A DNA stretch of 20,440 nt from an uncultured Bacteroidota bacterium. GTDB taxonomy: Bacteria > Bacteroidota > Bacteroidia > 2-12-FULL-35-15. The stretch lies in assembly GCA_903833025.1 (NCBI GenBank), contig CAILDT010000650.1:1-20440 (forward strand). Reading direction: 5' to 3'. The notes beneath the pieces are model-generated. The model searched no databases, was not told the DNA's origin, and was given only the letters and a program-made list of their open reading frames with translations. The position numbers and the translations under genes were made by a program. Shown here piece by piece: positions 1 through 9,400 of the stretch. Position 1 is the first letter of the stretch; each line of letters begins with the position of its first letter.

Positions 1-221
1 GTTTACAGAAAACAGGATTTGAATTAACGGATGATGTAAAGTGGCGAATTTTGAAACTGATGAAAGAAGAAAATGGTTTTCTTTCTTTAACTGATAACTC
101 TACACCAGAAGAAATAAAAGCAAAACTTCAAATAAGTAAAAAAGCATTCAAAAAAGCTATTGGTGCACTTTATCGTGAACGACTTGTTAAGTTAACAAGT
201 AAAGGTGTAGAATTGGTCTAA
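1..221 (+). CDS. CvfB-like S1 RNA-binding protein, C-terminal fragment
   Basis: This is the 3' end of a gene that begins left of the window; the first complete codon is at position 3 and 72 residues are visible before TAA at 219-221. The fragment contains an FLSLTDNSTPEEI segment followed by SKKAFKKAIGALYRERLVK. This matches the C-terminal winged-helix domain of the CvfB/YitL family, whose complete members carry several S1 RNA-binding domains upstream of it. The family is linked to RNA binding and virulence-gene regulation in Gram-positive bacteria; its role in Bacteroidota is not established. The S1 domains cannot be seen here, so the call rests on the tail alone. The gene converges on the next one with only 8 bp between stop codons, and no terminator hairpin is visible in that gap. 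Confidence 0.75.
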   Translation, partial: LQKTGFELTDDVKWRILKLMKEENGFLSLTDNSTPEEIKAKLQISKKAFKKAIGALYRERLVKLTSKGVELV

Positions 222-229
222 GAATTTCT

Positions 230-1288
230 CTATTGCAGTTCTATCTTTTTATTGATTACTCCTTTGTCTGATTTTATTTCAAGAAAATAAAATCCAGTTA
301 ACAAATCGCCTCTATTAATTGTAATATTCTTCATTGTGTTTTGAAAAACGGAGTGGTAAACTTCTTTTCCTAAAATATCAATTATTCTAACGGAAACATT
401 TTTCTGTTCATCAGTAAATAAAATTGTTGTTTGCAATGTAAATGGATTTGGAGAAATAATAACGGATGATTCGTTTAAATAATAATTATTTATTCCAGTA
501 CAAGTTTTAACAAAAATAGTTGCAGAAGCACTATCTGAACAACTATTAATATCAGTATAAGTATAAGTAATGGTATGCGTACCATTGCCAGCAGTTATTG
601 TATTAAAAGTAGTACCATTTACTCCAACTCCTGTATAAATCCCTCCTGAAGGTGTGCCTCCTGATAAAGGTACTGCTCCAACACTTGCGCAAACAGTATC
701 TATTGATGGTGGTATAGTTAAGGTAACTGTTGGGGGAACGCAACCATTAACAACATTCAAATTAAAATCTTTTGATTCGGCTTGCCCTGTTGTAAGGCAA
801 GGATTATTTGCATTCATAACATTATACTGAACTCTTACGCGCATTCTATGAACACCTAATGAAACAGTTGCCGGAATAGTAACCGAAACAGTAGCAGTCG
901 TTCCGCCTGATGCAGTAAGTAACATATTAGGTCCAATGTTTTCTACAAAAGGCGTTGTATTATTTAGTGTATCATTATTATTCCAATCTACCCAAACATT
1001 AAAATATGTTTTCCACATATTTCCTGGTTTAGATATGGATAACGTATAAGTATTTCCTCTCACCACATCCCCTTGATAAGCTGTATTTAAATAATAGGGA
1101 GCATTGGAAATACAAGTTCCGCCTGAATATGCAAATGTAGAACCTGTTCCGGTAAATGAAACATCTGTAATCCAAAAATCATTATTAATAGCACAGGCAG
1201 AAAAATTTGCACTTGGCTGACAGTACGTTTGCGAATAAGCAGTGCAGCTTAATATGGAAATCACAAGGAGAGTAAATAGTTTTTTCAT
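230..1288 (-). CDS. T9SS-secreted protein with degenerate GEVED domain and Ig/PKD-like domain
   Basis: This 352-residue exported protein starts at an ATG and has a Sec signal peptide at about residues 1-20 (hydrophobic LLVISILSCTAYSQ). Residues about 22-180 form a GEVED-type domain: paired cysteines near the start, a VWVDWNNND acidic loop at 98-106, and HRMRVRVQY at 147-155. The usual GEVEDY motif is replaced by QAESKDF at 169-175. Residues about 185-262 form a PKD/Ig-like module with the THTITYTYTD and SDSASATIFV signatures. Residues 277-352 are a type A C-terminal sorting domain (ISPNPF, DILGKEV, GFYFLEI), which directs T9SS export and surface attachment or release. The ligand or substrate is unknown, and no catalytic domain is visible. 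The same domain classes occur in the 2642-residue protein at 3453-11381. A weak -7-like box lies at 1326-1333. Confidence 0.85.
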   Translation of the reverse strand: MKKLFTLLVISILSCTAYSQTYCQPSANFSACAINNDFWITDVSFTGTGSTFAYSGGTCISNAPYYLNTAYQGDVVRGNTYTLSISKPGNMWKTYFNVWVDWNNNDTLNNTTPFVENIGPNMLLTASGGTTATVSVTIPATVSLGVHRMRVRVQYNVMNANNPCLTTGQAESKDFNLNVVNGCVPPTVTLTIPPSIDTVCASVGAVPLSGGTPSGGIYTGVGVNGTTFNTITAGNGTHTITYTYTDINSCSDSASATIFVKTCTGINNYYLNESSVIISPNPFTLQTTILFTDEQKNVSVRIIDILGKEVYHSVFQNTMKNITINRGDLLTGFYFLEIKSDKGVINKKIELQ

Positions 1289-1325
1289 CTTATTTTTATT
1301 TAGTGGTTGGTTAATTATTATTATG

Positions 1326-1333
1326 CGAATGTA
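1326..1333 (-). promoter_or_regulatory. candidate Bacteroidota -7 box upstream of the 352-residue T9SS gene
   Basis: On the minus strand this reads TACATTCG, matching five of the six defined bases of TAnnTTTG. It lies 37 bp before the ATG at 1288. No convincing TTG-type -33 element was found, so this is tentative. Confidence 0.25.
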
Positions 1334-1355
1334 TGAATAAAAAATTTAATGCTAT

Positions 1356-3323
1356 TTAATTATATGGGCGTGCTTGTTTTATAATTATTTTTCTTGTTAC
1401 TGCATCCAGTTTAAATTCAACATCCATAGAAAAATTGTCGTACGAATATTTTAATCTTGCTGGTGCTATTTTATAATAATGCCATTTTATTGCGGTAAGA
1501 TAGGAAGTAAGCGTTTCAATTTCTTTTTCTGTTAACACATTTCCAATCGGTTTTAAGTTGGATCGAGTAACATAATCAATACTTATATTATCACTTCCAC
1601 TAATATGTCGCGTGCCAATAATCATCTGGTCGCAATTTATACTATCAGGCGGAAACACCACACTTACCTCACCTTTTTGAACATTGATAGTATAAGCAGG
1701 ATAATCATCGCGATAAATATGGCTTGTTACCGCAACACCATTTGCTGATTCTTTTCCGAAAGCTTTATGAACCAAAATACCCATCGCTACTGTTTGATGG
1801 TCTATCTTGAAATATTCTCTTTCCTGAAACGCCCTTGTATTCCATATACTCGCCCATACTTGTTTAATTGCTTTCTCAATTGTTTTTGTAGTATCATCTA
1901 TAATTCCGGTTTTAGAATCGTATAACCCAGCACCATTAAAGTTTTCTATGTCCTCTGAATTAGTGGAGGAACGAAAGCGAAATGCTTTGTACTTTGTTTT
2001 TCTGATTCGTGCTTCCACCATTCTTATTAAGGAGGTATCAATAGGAGTTTCTTTTATCATCTTTCTAATCTCCTTTAGTTTCGCATCAAGCAGTGTGTAA
2101 TTATTTTTGATACTATCACTGTTAAGTATTTGATTAATACTATCAGTAATATTACGCTTCTTAATATGTGCTACATAATAATAAAATGGTATTGCAAAAG
2201 CTGCTTCTGGCACTGGCAATGGTTTATTTCCTACCGTTATTTTTGATAACTCTCCCATATTAGCTGCTTTTCCGCCTACTATGTCCACTGCCTTTTTACT
2301 TAAATCTTTCATATTAACTAAACCGGTTACTGTAGTATTAAGTTTTAATTTAATAGGTGCAGCACCTTTGCTTTTTATTGTCCAAAACTTTTGAGCATCC
2401 TTTAATAGTGCAGGTTTCAAAATATAATTGTCTTCTTTCACAACATAATGAACCAGCTTACCTTCCAAACTATCTATTATTGTATTGTTCCAAACTCCTT
2501 TGCTCGAAGCATTTGGAGTTTTTCTGTTGTGGCTCAAAACATTTATATGACTTAGTGGCGTTTGAAACTGGTCGGTAAGTATGCCTGCAATCAACGGAAT
2601 ATCCTGCGGAACATTTTTTACAATAAGTATATCGTGCTCACCAATTGTTTTTTTCTCCACATTGTAATTATTTATTTTATGTACATAACCATACGTTTCT
2701 TCTTTATTAAGTGCCTGATATTTTTGAAACTTATAAACGTCTTCAGGATATATCAAAGGAACTTTTCCTTTCAGGTCGGCTACTTTATTCATCATCTCTT
2801 CCGAGTTTATCATCAAACAAAGTTTATCACCGAAGTACGAAGTGCTTTTTAACTTCTCATAAAATTGCAAAACTCTTTCTGTTGGAATTTTATCATCAGC
2901 AAAAAACTCGAAGATGTATTTATTACTTGAAGTATAATAATTAAGATTTGCCAACAGAAACTCTCTCTTATCTGTTTCGCCATACTGGTCGTAATTAAAG
3001 TATTCTAATGATTGGGAATAGCCAAGTTGTGCAGTACAGAAATCGTAATGGAAGCGGTACATCTTTGAGTTGGTGTAATACACTTGTTTGTCTTGCAACG
3101 AGTAAATAATTTTTACACATTGCACCTGACCATATTTGCTGGATAGTGGAGGACCTTCCAGAAAATTAAATTGTTTATAACACTTTAGGGAATTAAGGTA
3201 ATATACAACACTGTTTTTCTTTATATCGCATTCCTGGGCTTGTGCTTTTATTATTTGTTGTTGCAAACAAAGCAACAGCAAAAATAAAATAAACTTAGGG
3301 AATAATTTGCTGTTATTATACAA
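1356..3323 (-). CDS. exported PEP-synthase/PPDK-like protein: swivel-histidine domain plus ATP-grasp domain
   Basis: This is a 655-residue protein. The only plausible start is TTG at 3323: an in-frame stop lies nine codons upstream, and the first internal ATG would delete the signal peptide (hydrophobic FILFLLLLCLQQ, residues 11-22, then KAQAQ). Residues about 30-215 match no domain I know. Residues about 220-300 resemble the mobile PEP-utiliser swivel domain, with the candidate phosphorylated histidine H259 in TPLSHINVLSHN. Residues about 345-655 are a PPDK/PEP-synthase ATP-binding domain: IVGGKAANMGEL at 348-359, FRSSTNSEDIENFNGAG at 450-466, DVEF at 634-637, and the near-terminal QARP at 650-653. 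The key motifs look intact. The order, histidine domain before ATP-grasp, is that of glucan water dikinases and not of PPDK. Export of an ATP-dependent enzyme is odd; substrate and compartment are unresolved. It may be monocistronic, since a terminator lies between it and the upstream gene. Confidence 0.8.
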   Translation of the reverse strand: MYNNSKLFPKFILFLLLLCLQQQIIKAQAQECDIKKNSVVYYLNSLKCYKQFNFLEGPPLSSKYGQVQCVKIIYSLQDKQVYYTNSKMYRFHYDFCTAQLGYSQSLEYFNYDQYGETDKREFLLANLNYYTSSNKYIFEFFADDKIPTERVLQFYEKLKSTSYFGDKLCLMINSEEMMNKVADLKGKVPLIYPEDVYKFQKYQALNKEETYGYVHKINNYNVEKKTIGEHDILIVKNVPQDIPLIAGILTDQFQTPLSHINVLSHNRKTPNASSKGVWNNTIIDSLEGKLVHYVVKEDNYILKPALLKDAQKFWTIKSKGAAPIKLKLNTTVTGLVNMKDLSKKAVDIVGGKAANMGELSKITVGNKPLPVPEAAFAIPFYYYVAHIKKRNITDSINQILNSDSIKNNYTLLDAKLKEIRKMIKETPIDTSLIRMVEARIRKTKYKAFRFRSSTNSEDIENFNGAGLYDSKTGIIDDTTKTIEKAIKQVWASIWNTRAFQEREYFKIDHQTVAMGILVHKAFGKESANGVAVTSHIYRDDYPAYTINVQKGEVSVVFPPDSINCDQMIIGTRHISGSDNISIDYVTRSNLKPIGNVLTEKEIETLTSYLTAIKWHYYKIAPARLKYSYDNFSMDVEFKLDAVTRKIIIKQARPYN

Positions 3324-3353
3324 CGTGTTTTTGGGTAATAATTAATTGTAGCA

Positions 3354-3361
3354 CGAAAGTA
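3354..3361 (-). promoter_or_regulatory. candidate -7 box for the PPDK-like gene
   Basis: The minus strand reads TACTTTCG, five of the six defined bases of TAnnTTTG, and lies 30 bp before the TTG start. It sits downstream of the terminator at 3394-3432, where an independent promoter would be needed. No clear -33 element is visible. Confidence 0.3.
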
Positions 3362-3393
3362 AGAATAAATAACAACATCTAATTTTAGAAGAA

Positions 3394-3432
3394 TAAAAAA
3401 AGTCCTGCTACAAATTCTTGCAGCAGGACTTT
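3394..3432 (-). terminator. rho-independent terminator of the 2642-residue surface protein gene
   Basis: An 11-bp perfect stem (AAAGTCCTGCT at 3399-3409 and AGCAGGACTTT at 3422-3432) encloses a 12-nt loop. On the minus strand it is followed by a run of eight T. It begins 20 bp beyond the stop codon of the large minus-strand gene and separates that gene from the PPDK-like gene. Confidence 0.85.
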
Positions 3433-3452
3433 AACTTAAAATTAAAATTTAT

Positions 3453-6400
3453 TTACTGCTTTATTACTCTTTGAGTGAAAAGTAAATTGCCATCGTTATC
3501 ACGTAATCTTACAAAATACATTCCTGTTTCAAACTCTTCAATGTTTGTTTTTAATGAAGAATCTCCACTTACTATTGTATGTTTTTGCTCAACTACTTTG
3601 TTGCCAAGTACATCATAAACTTCTATAACAATATCTTTATCTACATCTGAAGTTACATCAATCATAAATTCATTAGTTGTAGGATTAGGATAAATGCCAG
3701 AGAACATACCGTTATTCTCCATTCCTATTGGGCGTAAAGCCGAACCAGAAATAGGAACTGTTTTTGGTGCACTGGTATTTGTTGTTCTGGCAACACAGCT
3801 ATATTGCGCTCTAACACTTACACTTCCGTGCCCTGTATAAATACCCGACGTTCCAGTAAACACTACTGTAATTTGAGCGCTGGTAGTGGTATCAGCTGTT
3901 ACAAGCTGCCCAACAGAGTTTAATATTTTTATGGCTCCCCCTGAAACTGTTGCTACTGACCAAATATAATCAAGTGCGCCGGTAATCGGAGTAATGCTAT
4001 AAGTAGTACTCGACAAACCAGTTACGTTAGATGAAGTAACTCCCCCTACTGTAGTAACAGTTGGTCCTGAAGGGAAACCAGGTGCTTGCACTTGTGATAT
4101 TACGAGATTGCTTGCAGTACTTGTTCCGCATTGTGAAGTGGCAGTAACTGTTATAGCACCGGAAGCAGCATTTTGGAATAATGTTCCAAATTGGACACAA
4201 ATACTGCTTGTTCCTTGTCCACCGCCTGTTGGTATTGTTACTCCATTTGGTGTAGTCCAAGTATAAGTCATACCTGCTAAGGGCGTTACAGAATAACAAG
4301 CAGTAGTTAAACCACAAAGAATAGTTGGTCCTGTAATAACACCTGGAGCAGCCGGTGTAGAAGATAAGTTCATACTTCTGAATGAACCTTGTCCGCATAC
4401 ATTGGTTGCTGCCACAGCTATTGTTCCTCCCGTTGTTCCATTTAAAATAACAGTAACTGTTGAACCTGTAGAAGAACCAGATATAGAACCTGCTCCTGTA
4501 ATCGTCCATTGGTAACCTGTTGCTCCGCTAACTAACGGAGTAGTATAAGTTGCAGTAGTTAATCCGCAAACTGCTGTTGGTCCTGAAATAGAAACAGGAG
4601 TTCCCGGCACATTACCATAAACAGCTAAGTTTGTAGCTGGTACATTTCCGCAAGCATTAACAGCAGATACTTTTACTAAACCATAAATAAACGAAGTGCT
4701 AACGCTAACAGTTATTGATGTTGTTCCTGTTCCGCTTATAATTGTCATCCCTGCTGGCAATGTCCAAGCATAAGATGTGGCACCAAATACTGCTGCTATA
4801 GAATAAGTAGCGGTTGATTGTCCGCAGATAGAAGTAGGACCAGTGATAGCACCCGGTTGTGCAGGTTTTTTAGTTACTGCCATTGAAGTAGTAGTACTGT
4901 TTCCGCAATTGTTAGATGCTGTACACGTAACATTTCCTATTACCGTTCCTGCACTTATTGTTACGTTTATCGCTGTTGTTCCTTGTCCCGAATTAATTGT
5001 CATTCCTGTTACTCCAGTTGGCACTGTCCAAGTATAAGTAGTTGCTTCTGGCACTATTGCGCAAGAGTAAGTAGTGTTAGTTATTAAACAAACTACTGAC
5101 GGACCAGAAATAACTGGTGCTGCCGGAGCGGCTCCTACTGTTACATCTACCACAAATGGAGCACCAACGCATCCCGCAGGAGATGTTGGAGTTACTGTAT
5201 ATTCAACAACACCGTGAATACTTCCTAAATTGGTTAATACATCAGCAATAGTAGTTCCACAGTTGCTTGTGCAACTTCCGTTTCCTATTACCGAGCCTAC
5301 AGTAACTGCGGATGTCCAAGCGAATGTGCTACCTGATATTGTTGAATTTAAAATAACATTACTTGGATCACCGTTACATATTACAATGTTAGCTGCCGAA
5401 CCCACAGGACTAGCATTAACAGTTACTATTTGTGTTGCAGTTGCTGTGTTACCGCTATTGTCGGTTACTGTCCACGTTACAGTGGTTGTTCCTGTTGGAT
5501 ATGTAGAAGGTGCATTATTAGTAACTGATAATACTCCGCAATTGTCAGCAGTAGTAGGCGTTCCTAAATTAACTGTGCTGCCACTACATACGGTAACAGC
5601 TGCCGGTGCAGTTATAGTTGGGTTAACGTTATCAGTAACAATTACTAATTGTGTTGCTGTTGTGGTGTTTCCTGCGGCATCTGTAACTGTCCAAGTTACA
5701 GTTGTATTGCCTAACGGGAATGTTGTTGGGGCGTTGTTGGAAGTAGAAGCTACAGTACAATTATCAGCAGTAGTTGGATTTCCTAAGTTAACGCCTGTCG
5801 CAAAACATCCGGCGTTAGTAGTTGCATTAATAGTTGCCGGTGGTATTATAGTTGGGTTAACATTATCAGCAACAGTTACTATTTGAGTTGCTGTTGCTGT
5901 GTTTCCGCCTCCGTCCGTTACTGTCCAAATAACTGTTGTATTTCCTAAAGGGAATACAGTTGGTGCGTTGTTAGTAACACTTGCTACCGAACAATTATCA
6001 GCAGTAATTGGAGTTCCTAAGTTAACACCTGTTGCAGTACATCCGCTGTTAGTAGTTGTGTTTACTGCTGCTGGTGCAGTTATAGTTGGGTTAACGTTAT
6101 CAGTAACCACTACTAATTGGGTTGCTGTTGTGGTGTTTCCTGCTGCATCAGTAACTGTCCAGATAACTGTTGTGTTTCCTAAAGGAAATGCAGTTGGTGC
6201 GTTATTACTAACACTTGCTACCGAACAATTATCAGCAGTAATTGGAGTTCCTAAGTTAACGCCTGTTGCAGTACATCCAGTATTGGTAGTTGCTGTAACA
6301 GTAGAAAGTCCTGAAATAGTTGGCGGTTGGGTATCACTAACAGTAACAATAAATGTAGATGATGCTGTATTGCCTGCTGCATCAGTAGCTACGCAAGTTA

Positions 6401-9400
6401 CTGTTGTTGATCCTGATGCAAAAGTACTACCCGATGCAGGCGTACAAACTACCGAACTTACCGAACAATTGTCTGTTGCTGTTGGCGAAGCAAATGTTAC
6501 TACTGCACTACAAACCCCAGCATCATTACTTACGGTGATGTTTGAATTAGTTGCGATAGTAGGGTTTTGGTTATCTGTAACAATTACTGTTTGTGTGCAA
6601 GTTGCTGTGTTTCCGCCTCCGTCAGTAGCTGTCCAAGTAATAATATTACTACCTAATGAATACGGACCTGCTGGGCTGTGCGATACTGTTGTACTTGTTC
6701 CTGTTACTGATGGCGAACCTATAGATGCGCTACTAGTGCACATTCCAGCATCACTGTTTAAGTTTGCAGTTGCAGGGCAAGTAATGGTTGGTAATGCTTT
6801 TACGGTTACATCTATCACTACATCTGCTCCCGGACAACCATTTTGCGTAGCAGAACTTATGGTGTATTGTACCACCGCATCCACAGTGCCTGTATTTATA
6901 AGTACGTCTGTTATTGTGTTTCCGCAACCACCTGGGCAATCGGCGCTGCCTGTTGCAGAACCGCTTATTACCACTTGCGACCAAGTAATATCAGTGTTTG
7001 ATACTGTTGATGTTATTGCTACGTTTGCCGCTGCTCCACTATATATAGTAGTGTTTGATGCTGAAACTACTGGAGTTGCTCCCACTGTGGCTATGTAAGT
7101 AAATGCACTGCCAACACACGATGCAGCTGTTGGTACAATTGAATATGTTACAGTACCATCCGTAGTGCCTGAATTAGATAACGATTGTGCAATACCGTTT
7201 CCGCAGGTTGCAGAACAATCTGAATTGCCTGTAACTCCCGCTGATGCAGCGGATGTCCAAGTATAAGTTGATGCCCCTGTTGATGAACTAAATGTAACTG
7301 TTGTAACATCCCCCGAACAAATTGTTTCATCACCCGATGAAGCACCAATTGGTGTTGGTTTCACTGTTACATCAACAATAAACGGCGTGCCTACACAGCC
7401 ACTTGGCGATGTTGGCGTTACTGTATATCTATATACTCCATTTATAGAGTTGCCTGCATTAGTAAGTGTTTGTTGTATGGAAGTACCGCTTCCTGAACTT
7501 CCACCATTAACAGTTGCTCCGCTTTGTTGTGCGCCAGTCCAGGTAAATGATGAACCCGATACGGAAGCTGATAATGCAATGTTAGTTTGTGTGCCGCTAC
7601 AGATAGGTACGTTGTTAGATGCGCTACCTGTTGGTGAAACATTAACTGTAACAGTTACTCCTATGCTTGGACCTGCCAATGTTGCAGAACAAGGTGCAGA
7701 CGTACCTTCTGCTCTTAAATAAAATGTTGTAGTGCTTGATGGAGATACTGTTAAACTTGCGTTAGCAGAACTTAATTGTGCACCTACTGTAACAGTATAA
7801 CCTGCATCGGAATACCATTGCCAATATGCACCTGTACCAAGGCTACCGCCTGTTTGCGATAAAGTAGCTGTACCCGAAACACAATAAGAAGTTGCTCCGT
7901 TTAATGTTGTTGGTGCTACCGAAGGAGTGTTTACAGTAATGGTAACTCCTGTTGAAGGACCTGCTGTTATTGCGCCACAAGGTCCTGAATTCCCTTCTGC
8001 TCTTAAATAATAAGTAGTAGTAACAGTAGGCGAAACGGTGATACTTGCATTAGCAGTGGATAATTGACCGCCAACGGGAACAGTATAATTAGCATCCTGA
8101 TACCATTGCCAATACGCATTAGTACCTAAGCTACCGCCTGTTTGTGTTAGCGTTGCAGTGCCGCTTGTGCATAGTGAAGTAGCGCCAACTAACGCTGTTG
8201 GAGCAACGGAGCATTGAACAACTGCAACCATATAATCTTCCGTTTCTCCACTTACTGAATTATCAGAACAAGAATTCATACCAGTAGTAACATTTCCTGA
8301 ACGTATTCTCATTAAATGTGTTCCAGGATTAGCGGTAGGTGAAATAGTAACATTACCTGTAGAAACATTGGTTCCTGTATTTATACTTCCTCCGTCAAAC
8401 ACTAATTCACCTGCGTCTTCAAAGCTTCCATTATCATTATAATCAATCCAAGCTCTGAAATACTGACTGTAATTACCAGCGTTAGTTGGAGTTGAAATAG
8501 AAATGGAGTAAGTTTGATTTTGAGCCACAGCAGCTGTTAAACCTTGGAAATAGCTATAGTATGGATTTATGTAAGGTATTGGATTAAAACATCCCGACGT
8601 ATTATTAATACCTGCAAAGGTGAAATTATTAATATAAAGACCAAGCGAACAACCATTGCTTCCTGTTGTTGGAGTGGTGCATACACAAGGTGTAGTAGAA
8701 GTAACGAGCACTGGAGTAGAAGTGCCAGAGTTGCCACTACACGTTACAATACATCTATAATAACTTGTAACAGTTTGTGTTGTATTTTGTGTTGCACTTG
8801 TGCCCAAGTTAGTAGGGCTGGAAAAAGCAATGGTTGGTGATGATTGCCATTGATAAGTAACGCCTGTACCCGATGTAGCATTCTGCAAACTAAGGTTAAT
8901 AGTGGTTGTAGAACAAGCCAATGCTGCTGACGCAATTGTGGCACCCGGCGAAGGTGTTCCTGAACAAGCAGGTGCAATAGCTACTATAACATTATAGTCT
9001 TCTACTTCACCAATATATCCATCATCAGAGCAGGAATTAGCATTTATATTACTTGAAAGTGGATTAGTTGACCGAACACGAAGTCTGTGAGTACCTAACG
9101 GTGCATTTGCAGGAATCGAAATATTTCCGCTTGTAGAGTTAGTTGCTGTACTAATAAAACCAGATGTATAAACCATTTCTCCTGCATCATCAAAACTTCC
9201 ATTATTATTAAAATCAATATAAACTTTAAATAACTGAAAAGCTGCTCCGCTTGCTGTTGCAGATACAGATACAGGGAACGTGCCTGATTGAGTAACATTA
9301 GCCGTTATTGCGCTGAAATAAGTATAGTAAGGTGATGTGGCGGCATTGCATCCAGTAGTATTATTGATACCTGCAAATGTTACATTACCTATATAATCAC

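Noticed and set aside
5230..7098. Two long plus-strand open frames (about 218 and 399 codons) opposite the HYR and PKD-like region
   Set aside because: They are antisense to a well-supported protein with clear domains, and their translations mirror its repeats as low-complexity V/T/A/P sequence. Biased codon use in the Thr/Val-rich repeats explains the openness.
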